Part shown: positions 23,712 to 35,167 of the stretch, in pieces
How positions within the stretch are numbered: position 1 is the first letter of the stretch
Layout: every line of letters starts with the position of its first letter
From: Heliocidaris erythrogramma
Taxonomy: Eukaryota > Echinodermata > Echinoidea > Camarodonta > Echinometridae
DNA length: 64,000 nt
Reading direction: 5' to 3'
NCBI GenBank assembly: GCA_025617745.1
Contig: CM046868.1
Coordinates: 16,496,615 to 16,560,614 of the forward strand
The notes under the pieces: generated by a model
What the model was told of the DNA's origin: nothing
Seen by the model: the letters and a program-made list of their open reading frames with translations, nothing else
The model's database searches: none
Made by a program: the position numbers and the translations under genes

Positions 23712-23828
23712 ATGACCATCTTATAGAAGCTATAAATGCCTCACACAACCAAATATCCACCTTGCCAGAGAGTTTCTATGAACTGTCCTCCCTCAGAATT
23801 TTAGATTTGAGTGACAATGAAATCACAG
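23712..23828 (+). pseudogene. LRR exon (captured host gene fragment)
   Basis: After an acceptor CTACCAG, the frame starts with two bases completing a codon, then contains INASHNQISTLPESF and LRILDLSDNEIT, two canonical leucine-rich repeats. It ends with one base before the donor GTATGT. It continues in phase into 23973-23989. Leucine-rich repeats are protein-binding modules. The parent gene is not identified; the short C-terminal arrangement is loosely reminiscent of small LRR proteins such as LRRC20, a guess only. Confidence 0.65.
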
Positions 23829-23972
23829 GTATGTTCTCTTATTTCTCACTCATATGTCTGAATAAATATGGAATGAATTCAGCTTGTGCTGGACTTTGCT
23901 GGATTTCTGTCTTGTATCGAGCAAAACAAAATTCCCTATTTATTCCCGGTAATTATGATTTTTGGAATCCAG

Positions 23973-23989
23973 CTGCCAGCCCTTCCCAG
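23973..23989 (+). pseudogene. Candidate 17-nt LRR micro-exon
   Basis: It is bounded by GAATCCAG and GTAAATTAC. Joined to 23828 it completes a codon and adds AASPSQ, then hands over in phase 0 to the exon at 24296. Including it makes the LRR unit 24 residues long, the normal length. Support is phase and repeat spacing only. Confidence 0.4.
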
Positions 23990-24295
23990 GTAAATTACAT
24001 CCAGGGTTATAACATTATTTAGTCCAAAAGGGGGCTGCAGGAAAAAAAATCCTCAAAAAGCCCTTTTATGTCTTTGTTTTTCTCTAAGGGTGGGGGGGGG
24101 GGGGGGGGTTGGCCTCTTCAGTTTTCACTTCACCCCATGAATCTGCCTGTATGTATGTTTGAGTAATACTGGCATCCATAATTTCATGATTCACAAATTA
24201 AAATCCATATTTGAATATTAATAAGAACAAATGAAATGACAATACATTTGGTTTTTCTATCAATGAAAAATTAAATACCATACATGAATTTCAAG

Positions 24296-24400
24296 CAACT
24301 CTTGGGCATGTCTGTCATTGAAGAAATCAACTTGGAGCACAATCCCATACCTGGTGATACCTACTCAGAACTTTTACATCATCAAACCATTAATATCTGA
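24296..24400 (+). pseudogene. Terminal LRR exon with stop codon
   Basis: The frame opens after TTTCAAG, reads QLLGMSVIEEINLEHNPI, a further leucine-rich repeat, then a short tail ending in TGA at 24398-24400. It is phase-compatible with 23973-23989. With the preceding exons it forms the 3' end of an LRR coding sequence lying wholly inside the transposon ends. Confidence 0.55.
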
Positions 24401-27400
24401 GCCGTCTCCTTCAGATCATATGGATTGAAGGTGGTATTTTCTTTGTTCAATCCCCCCCCCCCCCCAATCACCCCACACTTGGAAATTATGTTGTCAGCAT
24501 AGTAGTCTGCAAACACAGACCCTAATTTGACACTTAATCAGAAAATCATTGTCTTGAGAGAAGCCTAATTCAGCTACCTTCTGGTCATGTCAGGAGCAGC
24601 TATAGTACATGGCCTATGGTAGTCTTACAGTGCAGACACTCTTTTACAACTGACCAGGGTTTCTGCATGCAAACTATCAGTATAGGGCCATTCACAAACG
24701 GGGCAATGTTGATTTTCGAAAATCGGTACTAGTTTTTGAGACATTATTCAAAGCTTTTTATGTATGTGGACATGAAATCTCTGAAAATAGTGAGATTCTA
24801 GTTGTTATTCAAATTGTCATTACTAACTTTACAGTTAAATTACTTTGCAGGCACAAAACTTTGTCAATTAGCATAATTCAATATCCAGATTTGACCCCTC
24901 ATAGTTCATAAGGCTTTCCTATACTAAAGGTTTTTTTGACACAGACAGTGACATAGCCAGCATATGGTGAAGCCTATACCCCTTGGCTCCAACTATTTGG
25001 AGACGATTCCACTGTCCTGATCATCAGCCTCCAAACCAACTTTGACGGACCCTGGTTTAAAACTGAATCCCGTCTTTCAGATGGCATTTCTATGCCCAAA
25101 AGTAAATAATCATGTCTGATTAATATGTGTCTGTAAAAACCCACTTGTAAACATTGGTGCAATCATAGCTAACAGAAGCAGTGGCAGATTTAGGGGGGGG
25201 GGGGGCACATCCGGCCCGTACCCCCACCCTTTTTTGAAGAAAAATGTGCATTGTGCCTCCCTTTTTAGAACGGAAACCTTTCTATTATATGATAATTGTA
25301 TTGTTTGTTATACAGTTATACAGTACTATATATTGACGATTCAAGCAAAATTTGCATTTGAAAAATGTAGTTACTTGAAAATTGGGAGATGAAACGTTTT
25401 TATTTTCAACAAATCATGTGAACTACTGAGAATCCATGAAATAAATGTACAATCAGGAACAGCATCTAATAGCACAACTCTCTGTCTCAGCTAGTTGTGA
25501 TTCAAATGAAAAAAAAACAAAAACAGCATCAAGTCCATGCATGAGCAGGGGAAAACAAAATTGCCTTATCAAAATGATTGTCTTTCAATTACATGTATTT
25601 TTCTTCTGTTGGGGGGGGGGGGTAAACTATGGTTTGTTTCATTACATGTTACAGGTTTTTAATAATTACTGAATTTCTTTTCTGTTTGTATTGCTGAAAG
25701 AAGAAAAAAAATATTCTAGTGTGCTTGCACTTCCTTCATACAATCTTGTATTATATGACTGGAAGGCATTCTATGCAATGCATTTTGTTTAGCCTCTGCT
25801 ATAAAAAGTAAGTGCGAATTGTAATTCTTTACATTTATCAGACAAGTATAATAATGATTAACAATTATTAACAATCTTGTGAAATGAAATTTAAATTTGG
25901 GTTTATTGGAATCACTCTGCCAAAATACAAGATTTGTATTTCATATTTAATAATAGGATAACTATTATGTATGTATAAACTGTACTTCAAAAAAACATGT
26001 TTATAGACTTGATAAATAATTGTCGATTTTTTTCTTCATTCATTATCAGAATATTCATATAAATAAGGATTCACAACTTCAACAAACAACTGAATATTTT
26101 TATACAACTTGTTAAATGTCATCAATTTCCAATTTGGTTTCTAGCAGAAAGAAAAAACACAAAACCCACTCAACATTATTCACCCGCTTGTACCTTATTT
26201 TGGTTATTTAGAGTTTCGCTCTAATAGAAGACCTCTAAAAAGTGCTTTCCAAATGTCAACATAAGATATGATTGCTTATATCATGTTTGTGCAGAAATGT
26301 AATTTGATATTTTCGAATCATTGATAATGAAAAAGGCGAGAATGAAAAAAGTGAGAGAGGGGGAAAAGGATACAGAAACATATGAAGGAATTTTATTTAG
26401 TGCTGGATCTACGATTATATATGGTGTGTTCTCATGAAAGTGAATATACATGTTATGTAAATGTTGATCAAGAAATGATATTATATTTGTATAGCTAATT
26501 TGTGTTAAAATACTATTTAAGATCATGATGTGCATAAAACAAGTAAAAAATGGTTGACAATGACAAATATTGAAATGCTCCCCCAGATAGACAATATGTA
26601 ACTATACATATACATGTAATTTGTATACTAATATTTGTTATAATATTGGTAATGTTTTTTGAGGTATTGATTTGCTATTAAGCAGATATTCCACTAAATG
26701 TAATGCACATGGTTTGTTCGTTAAAATGTATACATACACAGAGGTGGGGGTTGTGTTTTCATTTCAGGAAAATGGACCTTGTGTGTTTACTGGAACTATG
26801 CTTGACTCACACTGTAAGCACATTCTCTCTCTCTCTCTCTCTCCCTTTCCCTCTTTCTTTCTCTCTTTCTTTCTCTCTTTTCTTTTCTTTTATCAAAATC
26901 ATTTCATTTGTATTTCCCATAAAATAGAGTAACTTTTCTTTAACATGCAGCTTTCATCTTGCTATTGTAAGGGATATTCAGCACGTCTCCAATAAAGTTG
27001 CATGATACCTATGTCACTAACAGCTCGGTGTTTCACTCAGTCCTATGTGAATATTGTTTACTGAGAGGGGATGTGAGAGAGTTCCAGAGAGAGAGAGAGA
27101 GGGGGGGGGGGAGGGGGTGGAGATAATTATAGTTCTAATAGTCATTGAGAAATATTAAGAGAGCAATAGCGGGGGACAGGAGAGAGAAAGTGATGTGGAG
27201 ATTCGAGAAAAGATAAGAGAAGCAAAGAAAGAATGATATAGATAGAGAACGGTGGAGGGGCAAAGATCAGGGCACATCCAAACTTTTAAAGGGGCGGGGC
27301 ACACACAGAAAATACCTGACAATCAAACAGAAGACAAATAAAAAAAAAAAAAGATGAATGCTCGGAAACCATTACCCTATTAAACCCATACTTCTGATGA

Positions 27401-28100
27401 AATAACGCCCAGAGCAATTGTCACCGAAGCAAATGCCGGATCACCGCTTAATTAAAACAATGAACTGATTCTATTATAATTCATATCATTGGCGCATCGT
27501 GGCCCCCCCCCCCCTTTGGAAGAAAAGTATGCATTTTGACCATAGACGATCCGCCATTTTCTTACTGAGCGAATTTTGAAGGTTTGGCGATAATTTGTCG
27601 CCCCCCTCCACTGAGCAACTTTTCGAGAAGCTGGCGATCGAGAACCAAAAAAATAGGGTCTACTTTTTGACAAACTTTAATTTGGGTGCCCCCTCTTTTT
27701 ACTCAATCCTGGATCCGCCCCTGATTCATATTATCAATATTTCATTCTGCCAAGAAAAAACCAACAAATCGGTGAATCCAAAATAAACAGAGTTCAAGAG
27801 AAGTCAAATGGATGTCGGGGAAAAAATAACTTGATTAACTAAATAACTATAACCCAAAGTTCATCTTTTCTTTTCCAATCCATCTAACTTTACATAGAAT
27901 AAAAATGTATCTCTCCCCTAAATGTTGGTTACCTCATTTATAATTATAAGTCTCTATACTAATTTCAATTACTACATAGGCTACACATTCGTTACACATG
28001 CGTTTCATGTCATTTTTATTTAAAAAACATAATTACCTTTCAAGTTTTAGGAATTTTGTTTACGTGTGTCAGTCAATACCACTACAAATCGCGTTATCAG
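24401..28100. other. Interior of the 7.4-kb element, non-coding
   Basis: AT-rich sequence with mono- and dinucleotide runs: poly-G or poly-C near 24092, 24455, 25190, 25612 and 27504, CT-rich at 26824-26888 and GA-rich at 27088-27120. Remnants of a CAGTGGCGGATCCAGG-type (hAT-like) repeat occur at 25178-25290 and 27490-27722. No transposase domain is visible. Confidence 0.5.
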
Positions 28101-28260
28101 TAATAAAGTACGCATGCACGAAATGCTAAAATCGCACAGTGTGAGACATGAATCGCAGATCCTGTGGTAGCAAGCGATGGCCTGCGATATCGCTTTGCAT
28201 CGCATCGCATCGCATCGCAAGTGATCGCTTGAAAAATCGCACAGTGTGAGGCGGGCTTTA

Positions 28261-28290
28261 GTCTCGCCTTCACCTCCGGTGGGCGAGACA
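28261..28290. repeat. Right end of the 157-bp tandem-repeat element
   Basis: GTCTCGCCTTCACCTCCGGT followed by GGGCGAGAC forms a small terminal hairpin (GTCTCGCC...GGGCGAGAC). The identical end follows the array at 30856-30885. DIRS-3 coding sequence resumes directly after it. Confidence 0.75.
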
Positions 28291-29640
28291 AAAAGGGGGC
28301 CAGAGTGTAGGAGGGTTGTGGCGGATGGCTCCGTGTGGGAGGGGCTCCGCAAGCTTTATGCAGAAGCCTCCTCGCATGATGGAGAGCACGAACTTGTCAG
28401 TAATTCCTTCCCAGGCAGGAAGAAGTACTGAAGACGGCCTCCAACCCTCTCCTCCAACGCTCGGTCATCAACTCTCGCCGCGAATCGTGGGCCGAACCAC
28501 GGCCCCGACCGCGACCTCGGGCCTTCTTCCTACCACGAGGAGAAGGCTCCGCCTTGGCTCCAAACGAACGTGGAGCGCTGGGCTGAACTAGCGGTGCACG
28601 AGTGGGCTGATAGCGGAAGTGACACCGCGTCTAGGAGGTGGAACGTTAGCCTGAGCCTGCGACTTCGGAGCGGAGGTCTTAAGGCGTTTGGAAAGTTCCG
28701 CCGCCTGCTCGCGTGATTCAACTTCAAGTTGGATCACCTCAGTCACCCTACCTCCAAAGAGGTGTTGACCGGAGTGGGGGACACTGACCAAAAGGGCAGT
28801 TATGTCCCTCTAACAGAATGTCCGAATCAGACATCTGGAGTTCCTGGCCCCTAGCCCGAAGGGAAAGGAGCGTACCCAAGTAGGCAGTCAGTCTCAGGCC
28901 AGACCTGGAATGGACTTCCATCAGGTTCGGGAACTTCTCCTCTTTGGTGTACCGTGTACTCTAAGTTGACACCAAGCCTTCCACCTCATGAATGAGGTCA
29001 CTGGAACAAGACTTTCTCGTAAAGAATCGAGAGTGTCTTGCTGGGAGAAGGCGAAATCCCTGGCCAAGGGACGAGCCTTACCAAGAAGGGAAGGAAGGTG
29101 AGAAGCAAAGTCATTGCAGACTCGCTTAAAGCCCTCCGTAAGAGGGATGCCTTTGGAGGGACGCTCACCTTTGAAAAAGGAGAGACGGATGTCCCGAATC
29201 GACCCGACACGGCAAAAAGTGCCGGGAAGATATTTCTCCAGCAGGGCTTGAGTATCTACCGCCAGAGACCGAAAGGTCTGGGGCGTAACCTCAGCCTGTG
29301 AAGAGGCATCATCCTCCGAGAATCCCGACTGCGAAGCCTGATCCCAAGAAGGGCGGTTTAGGCAGTCCCAGGATTCCTCCCCAGCACCAAGTGCCGCTGG
29401 AAGGGGAGCAGCCCCGACCGGACGATCTAAGCTGAACGTGGTCGGGAGACGCCCGAAGAGGGGCGGCAAGACTCATGTGTGTTGGAACCCAACAGCACTG
29501 AGCCGGATACCTGAGCAGAGGAACCGGATCCCAATCCACTGAAAACAGTGGTGGATAACCAAGGGAAACCAGCGTTCCTAGCCGGATAACCGGTAAAACC
29601 GGATCCGGGAACCGAAAACCGGATCCGGCCCTGTTTCATG
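28290..29640 (-). mobile_element. DIRS-3, 5' part (RT N-terminus and gag), 5' truncated
   Basis: The minus strand reads LPAWEGITDKFVLSIMRGG, matching LPAWEAISGDVFVLSVVRDG at the RT start of DIRS-4, then an Arg/Gly-rich gag tail and gag frames 28588-28791 and 28921-29469 (ALLEKYLPG, KARPLARDFAFSQQD) matching DIRS-4 gag (ILLSKYLPE, NAVRGKAFAFCSQDQD). It lines up as the direct continuation of 16808-20060. No ITR follows 29640, so the 5' end is missing. Confidence 0.8.
28921..29469 (-). pseudogene. DIRS-3 gag-like fragment
   Basis: A 182-residue open frame contains LGAGEESWDCLNRPSW and QALLEKYLPGTF. In DIRS-4 the equivalent point upstream of SKYLPE is the in-frame TGA; here the frame stays open with LAVDTQALLEKYLP, showing that the TGA is not a conserved feature of gag. 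Confidence 0.7.
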
Positions 29641-30169
29641 TGTGTGCAACATTCCTATAAAAAAAGGAATAGAAAATCTATGAGATATTTGATAAAATGA
29701 TGTCAACAAAATATTTCCCTTCTTATAAATAAAAAATATAGATAATTAATTTTTTGTTTGTAAATAATCACTCTTTTTTGCAACAATTACCCTCCCCATC
29801 CCCCCAAAACAACTCCATTTCTTGACAATTCCATGTTTACATCAATCTTCTTTCCACACCATTACCATCTATCATTCTCTCTCTCTCACACTCTCTGTCT
29901 GTCTCCCCTCTCTCTTTTATGTTTCTTCCTCTAAACTCCCTACCCTTCCTTCCTCTAATACTATTCTAAATTAAACTAAAACTATACCTTCTATTGCATC
30001 AACCGCCACTATCTTCCTTCCTTTCTCTCTCTCATCTCATTGCCTCACCCTTCCTCCATCTCTCTCTCCTCTCCTTTTCATTCAATTTCCCCCTCTCCCT
30101 ATCGTCCATAATAATTCTCTACATGATGTATTTCAGTCTGCTTACCGACCTCATCACAGCGTTGAGACG
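29641..30169. other. Pyrimidine-rich non-coding stretch
   Basis: CT-rich low-complexity sequence (29870-30110) with no coding or repeat signature I recognise. Confidence 0.5.
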
Positions 30170-30343
30170 GCAATACTGAGAGCGTTGAGACGGGAATACT
30201 GAGAGTGCAGAACGATCTCCTGTCTGGTATGAATCAAAGGAAGATATCCCTCTTAGTCTTGTTAGATCTTTCTGCTGCCTTTGACACTGTTGATCATGAC
30301 ACTCTTCTACAAGGACTTGGCAGACAGTATGGAATAAGTGGAG

Positions 30344-31076
30344 TCTTGCAGGTAAACTTTAACGTTTGACCTCAAATGACCTTTGACCTTATCATGTGAC
30401 CTCCAACTGCACCATAACATGCAGGTCCCCTCAGTGCATCTACAACCCAAGTTTGGTTGAAAAGTGAGTGACGGTTGCAAAGTTATCTGTCATAAGAGAG
30501 TCTTGCAGGTAAACTTTAACGTTTGACCTGAAATGACCTTTGACCTTATCATGTGACCTCCAACGGCACCATAACATGCAGGTCCCCTTAGTGCATCTAC
30601 AACCCAAGTTTGGTTGAAAAGTGAGTGACGGTTGCAAAGTTATCTGTCATAAGAGAGTCTTGCAGGTAAACTTTAACGTTTGACCTGAAATGACCTTTGA
30701 CCTTATCATGTGACCTCCAACGGCACCATAACATGCAGGTCCCCTCAGAGCATCTACAACCCAAGTTTGGTTGAAAAGTGAGTGACGGTTGCAAAGTTAT
30801 CTGTCATAACGTATATGACGGACGAACGGACGGACGACGGACGAAATTTGGATACCTTAGTCTCGCCTTCACCTCCGGTGGGCGAGACAAAAAGGGGGCG
30901 AGAGTGTAGGAGGGTTGCGGCGGATGGCTCCGTGTGGGAGGGGCTCCGCGAGCTTTATGCAGAAGCCTCCTCGCATGATGTAGAGCACGAACTTGTCAGT
31001 AATTCCTTCCCAGGCAGGAAGAAGTACTGAAGACGGCCTCCAACCCTCTCCTCCAACGCTCAGTCATCAACTCCTG
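30344..31076. repeat. Copy of the 157-bp satellite plus DIRS RT fragment inside the LINE
   Basis: Three units of the 157-bp repeat (30344-30840) with the GACGGACGAACGGACG tail, the GTCTCGCC...GGGCGAGAC end and about 190 bases of DIRS RT N-terminus match 20200-20877 joined to 28261-28475. The 7.4-kb TIR element is absent, so this preserves the pre-insertion arrangement. Confidence 0.85.
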
Positions 31077-31084
31077 CCTTTGAC

Positions 31085-32274
31085 ACTACTGAGGCAATAC
31101 TGAGAGTGCAGAACGATCTCCTGTCTGGTATGAATCAAAGGAAGATATCCCTCTTAGTCTTGTTAGATCTTTCTGCTGCCTTTGACACTGTTGATCATGA
31201 CACTCTTCTACAAGGACTTGGCAGACAGTATGGAATAAGTGGAGTTGCATTACGGTGGTTCCGATCATACCCGACGGCAAGAACCAGCTATGTTTCTGTT
31301 GATGGTGCAAGATCAGACTCTTCGTCGCTTAGGTACGGTGTCCCTCATGGCTCTGTCCTCGGCCCGAAGTTGTTTTGTATGTACACAGCACCTATAGCAC
31401 ATATCATCAACAGCTATGGCCTTCAGTATCACCGATATGCAGATGATACACAAATCTACTTCACTGTCGACCCATCTCAAGCTGAAGTTGATTCAGGACT
31501 TCAACGCATTGAATCCTGCGTGAAAGACCTACAAGCATGGCTCTCTAACAACTACTTGAAGCTGAATGAGGACAAGACGGAATTCCTTGTTGTTGGTTCT
31601 CGTCAGCAACGAGCTAAGGTGAGAATTGACCATCTGAAAATCGGAAATTCGTTCATCAAGCCTTCGGATCAAGTGAGGAACCTTGGGATAGTCTTTGATT
31701 CCTCCCTCACCATGGACCAGCACATTACATCTGCTTGTAAAGCTGCTTTTATTTCCATCCGGAATCTTGGAAGGATCCGTAAGCATCTATGCTTGTTCAC
31801 GCCTTTGTGACGACCCGACTGGACAACTGCAACTCCATTCTGCCTGGTTTGACCCAGCATCAATTGCATAGATTTCAGCGCCTGCAGAATATGGCGGCAT
31901 GTTTAGTCTCCCTACAAAAGAAACGGGTCCACATCAGTCCAATTCTTCGTGACCTTCACTGGCTGCTGATAAATCAGAGAATTGCCTACAAGCTTGGAGT
32001 TCTTGTGTTCAAGGCGCTCAACAATAGATCGCCATCCTACATATCCAAGCTCCTAACCAAGCATGAGCCGGCACGTAGTCTCAGATCAGCCAACCAAGCG
32101 CTGCTGGCCGAATCTCTCAGCCACACAACCTGGGGTGATAGAGCCTTCTACATCTCCGGGCCTAAGCTGTGGAATAGCCTCCCCCAATTCATTAGGAGAG
32201 CAGAGACCCTATCAACTTTTCAATCATACCTGAAAACCTATTTGTTTCCCACTGCAACACCATCACAAGAATAA
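31085..32274 (+). pseudogene. LINE reverse transcriptase, C-terminal part, frameshifted
   Basis: The frame 31106-31810 shows RT motifs in order: LLDLSAAFDTVDHDTLL, YGVPHGSVLGP (usual GVPQG; Gln to His), the catalytic YADDTQIY and LKLNEDKTEFLVVG. A frameshift near 31790 moves the reading to 31789-32274, which continues with FVTTRLDNCNSILPGL and LHWLLINQRIAYKLGVL, typical of CR1/L2 C-termini. The enzyme would copy LINE RNA at a nicked target; this copy is dead. Confidence 0.88.
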
Positions 32275-32678
32275 CTTACATGTATGACTATCAAGACAAT
32301 TTTTGGAAAGAAACAGAATTTAAACCACGGTCTGAAAACATTGAAATTTGTGAGACATTCTGAGCAAGCGCCATGAGCGCCCAATTGAGGCGGATACCGG
32401 CGCTATAGAAGAAGCCATCATCATCATCATCATAATTATGTTTCTATCTGTCTCTCAATCTTTACATAATATCCCAACCATATACTAAATCTTCATCTCT
32501 CTCTTTCTTTTATTTCAATTTCGTCTACCTGTCATTTTTCATGTGTATTTCTCCCTCTGTCTTTTTAAAATCTACTTTTCAATATCCCCCTACTATCTTT
32601 AAACTTTTTAACTAAACATGCAAAACGGGAAAAACAACCTCAAAATAAAACTTTCTTTTCTTAAAGATGATATGACAG

Positions 32679-33071
32679 TGGCAGATGCAGGATTTTCCAA
32701 GAAAGTGGGGCCCAAAAAAAGCCCACTTTTTCTTCAAAAATTCCCCCCCCCCCAAAAAAAAGGTAAAAGGTCACCACCATTTTCAACTTTCCCGTCGAAA
32801 TTTTTTTTGACAGTCAAGTAGAAATAAGTAAAAAAAAAAAAAAAGGGTGAAAAGTCACCATTTCCGACTTTCCCTGCAAAAAAATATGTGAAAAGTTAAA
32901 AACAAAAAACAAAAGCCATCACTCCAAGCACCCTCCCCCCCCCCCCCTCCTTGAGGCCAAGGGGGGGGGGGGGGGAACACATTTTTGTACAAATTTTTCT
33001 GTGACTTTCTCAGAAATTCCCACCAGGGGGGGAGGGGGTAGGGGCCGAGGCCCCCCTGCGTCCGCCACTTG
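32679..33071. mobile_element. hAT-like MITE remnant
   Basis: The left CAGTGGCAGATGCAGGA and the right end (complement CAAGTGGCGGACGCAGG) are inverted. The interior is poly-C/poly-A rich. Flanking TGATATGA and TGATACAT are only partly alike, so an 8-bp duplication is uncertain. Confidence 0.55.
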
Positions 33072-33318
33072 ATACATATATATGTAAAAATATACAGGCA
33101 TACATGCTGCAGCAAAATTTGCAACAACAACAAAAAAACAGAAAAAAAGGAAACTTAACATACAACAACCTATCATAATTAATCCCCACACACCACAATG
33201 CCCATCCTAAAATTTCTTTCAAAAACCTGTGGAATTCCCACGGGTTGCGCTAGTTGGGCATATTTCTAGAAGGGACTACATGTAATGTTAGGGTTAGGGC
33301 CTAGGTACTTGTACTCAC

Positions 33319-33403
33319 CATTGAGTTGTGTAGGTCTAGAAGGGATCTGTGGCGCACCCCTAGGACCATCATCGGTAGGTTCCAAGTACTCTCCACAATC
33401 ACT
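33319..33403 (-). CDS. Host-gene exon 4 in this window (85 nt)
   Basis: A strong acceptor (long pyrimidine tract then TTTCAG) and donor GTGAGTAC bound an exon beginning in phase 0 and ending with one leftover base. It reads SDCGEYLEPTDDG, then PQIPSRPTQLN near its end: an acidic tyrosine motif (EYLEP) followed by a proline/arginine patch. Tyr-x-x-Pro motifs next to Pro-rich SH3-type ligands are typical of the linker of SLP-76/BLNK adaptors. The phases of neighbours 35121-35167 and 7585-7625 match. Confidence 0.75.
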
Positions 33404-33629
33404 CTGAAAGAAAATGAAATGACAATAAAGAAAAAGAAAATGAAATAATGTTCCTTTTGAGAACTCTGAATTCCTCAAACCTGAGTATAGGCTGATAGTT
33501 ATGCAACCAGGAGAACTACAACTTTGCATCATATCCAAGCTAAGTCATGAAGCATAACTGTTGTTAGGCCCATTGCACAAGATGTGTCATTCAAATATGC
33601 CACTGATCATTTAAGCTGTGAATCTTTAA

Positions 33630-34090
33630 CTCTTTCAGTGCCGATGTCACGTATATGTGACAGATAGACTTTCCACTTTCATTCACTAATTGCTTGACCA
33701 CAAGAAAGGTATATGGTGGTCAATATATCAAGTATTCTCAATATATGATTATGATTATATACTACCATAGAAATTTTCAGAGAAAAATTCCAGATTTTAA
33801 AAAACATATTACCTTATTTTAACATTAAACAATGGTAAACAAATGAGAAACCAAAAAATAAAGGACAAAAAAGATACTCAAATGTCATTTTTAATCATTC
33901 TTATGTATAAAGTTGGATAAAGTAATATTGTTTGGTATCATAACAAATGGTATTAAATTTCCTACAAGTTTTGTACACCATATTCTGTTTAATAATAGAT
34001 GCTTTATGAAGTGCAGACATTTGAAAACTAAGCATTGATCACATTTTGGTAAAGTTTTGAAGAAAGCTAAACCCCTTGGCACAGTAAGAG
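33630..34090. mobile_element. piggyBac-like non-autonomous element (461 bp)
   Basis: TTAA flanks both sides (33626-33629 and 34091-34094). The ends are CTCTTTCAGTGCC and, on the complement, CTCTTACTGTGCC, variants of the CCCTTTCAGTGCC style seen in piggyBac relatives, whose target is TTAA. No transposase is present. Confidence 0.75.
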
Positions 34091-34654
34091 TTAAAGGGGA
34101 AGTCCACCCTGATATTCAGTTGATTTGAATAAATGTAGAAAAAAGAGAGAAACAGTTTGAGCAAAATCTAACAAGAAATAAGAAACTTATGAATTTCTGA
34201 AGTTATAATCAATCAAACACATATTGACAACTCTGTGAAATATCTTGCTAGTTCCTCTCCCGTTATGCTCTGTACAGAAAATTGCATACATTTTCATTAT
34301 CTTAGTTGTTGATAAAGGAATATATTTGTCTCATAGAGGTTTTGTTTAAAAACAAATGTGCAATGATTGTGTCTAGGTTGCATGTATGATTAAACATTTT
34401 CTTTACAAAAGTGGATTTTTGTTGTTGTTGGAAGTACAGGGCAAATGGGAAAGGACCTGAGTTGCAAATTTCTGTTTGATTGATTACAACTTCAAAAATT
34501 CATAACTATCTTATTTCTTAGTAATGCCCCAAAATTTGTTTACCTATCTTATTTCTTATTGGATTTTGCTCAAACTTTCACTGATCTATTTGCTTAATTT
34601 TTTTCTCCTTCTTTTAAAACCAACTTGATATCAGGGTGGACTTCCCCCTTTAAA
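34091..34654. mobile_element. MITE with about 130-bp TIRs (AAGGGGAAGTCCACCCTGAT family)
   Basis: Left AAGGGGAAGTCCACCCTGAT is inverted at the right end. The arms continue through GAGCAAAATC.AACAAGAAATAAG and TTGATTATAACTT-type sequence. It shares its left TTAA with the preceding element, so the two are abutted. Related arms occur at 56040-56360 and 57870-58095. Confidence 0.85.
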
Positions 34655-34854
34655 AATATGTATTTGCTGTACATGCATCTGTTCACACCTACTGCAGGGC
34701 ACAAAATACAATTTTAATTCATTTCATTCATACAGTGATATGAGTATATTATACATGTACATGTATGTAAATCAAGAAATTTGAATATAGGGTCACCGTG
34801 TAAATCGGAGGTTTTAGGTAGGTGGATAGACCCATATCTATGAAATAAACGGGG

Positions 34855-35095
34855 GGGGGTACTCGTTTTCTCGAAGGTTCATAATTCCGAAGGTTCGTAA
34901 TTCCGAAACACAATTTCCCGTAGAAGGGGGTTCATAATTCTAAAAATGACATAGGGTTCATAATTCAGAACATTTGATTCATTTCTCCGAAGGTTCGTAA
35001 TTTCAAAAATGAAATAGGGTCCTACATAACTTTTCGGAATTACGAACCTTATTTCATTTTCAGAATTACGAGCCTTCGGAATTACCAAATAAACA
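34855..35095. repeat. Short-unit repeat with inverted halves (TTCGTAATTCCGAA motif)
   Basis: The 16-base motif GGTTCATAATTCCGAA recurs several times at 34878-35000, and its complement (GGAATTACGAACC) at 35035-35090, giving a foldback-like block. It resembles on a small scale the arms at 37.4 and 41.1 kb. Confidence 0.7.
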
Positions 35096-35120
35096 CGAAA
35101 ACAAATACTTGTGAACTTAC

Positions 35121-35167
35121 ATCTACTTCCTCATCATCTGTGAATGTATCTATGTCCTCTTCAATAT
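35121..35167 (-). CDS. Host-gene exon 3 in this window (47 nt, acidic)
   Basis: The acceptor CCCTTTTCTAG and donor GTAAGTTC bound 47 bases. The first two complete a codon from the exon at 47804-47842; the rest reads IEEDIDTFTDDEEVD and ends in phase 0. Eight of fifteen residues are Asp or Glu. Acidic stretches of this kind precede the tyrosine motifs in SLP-76/BLNK-type adaptors, but the identity is inference. Confidence 0.72.

Larger units (their letters stand above)
20878..28257. mobile_element. 7.38-kb TIR element, PIF/Harbinger-like ends, carrying LRR gene exons
   Basis: The left end AGCCCGCCTCACACTGTGCG and the inverted right end (28234-28257) match perfectly over 24 bases. TTA occurs on both sides (20875-20877 and 28258-28260). 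Removing the element joins ...GGATACC-TTA-GTCTCGCC..., exactly the sequence at 30850-30862, which is therefore an empty site. Subterminal GCGATGCGAT repeats occur inside both ends (21045-21070; 28196-28222). I recognise no transposase. Instead the interior has spliced leucine-rich-repeat exons. The 3-bp TTA duplication suggests PIF/Harbinger. Confidence 0.85.
30170..32437 (+). mobile_element. CR1/L2-like LINE, 3' part, interrupted by a satellite/DIRS cassette
   Basis: LINE reverse transcriptase begins near 30200, is interrupted at 30344-31076 and resumes with a repeat of the same segment at 31085. It ends with a GGCGCTATAGAAGAAG terminus and (CAT)n at 32415-32432. The microsatellite-like 3' end and the RT motifs fit the CR1/L2 group. 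It is 5' truncated. Confidence 0.85.
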
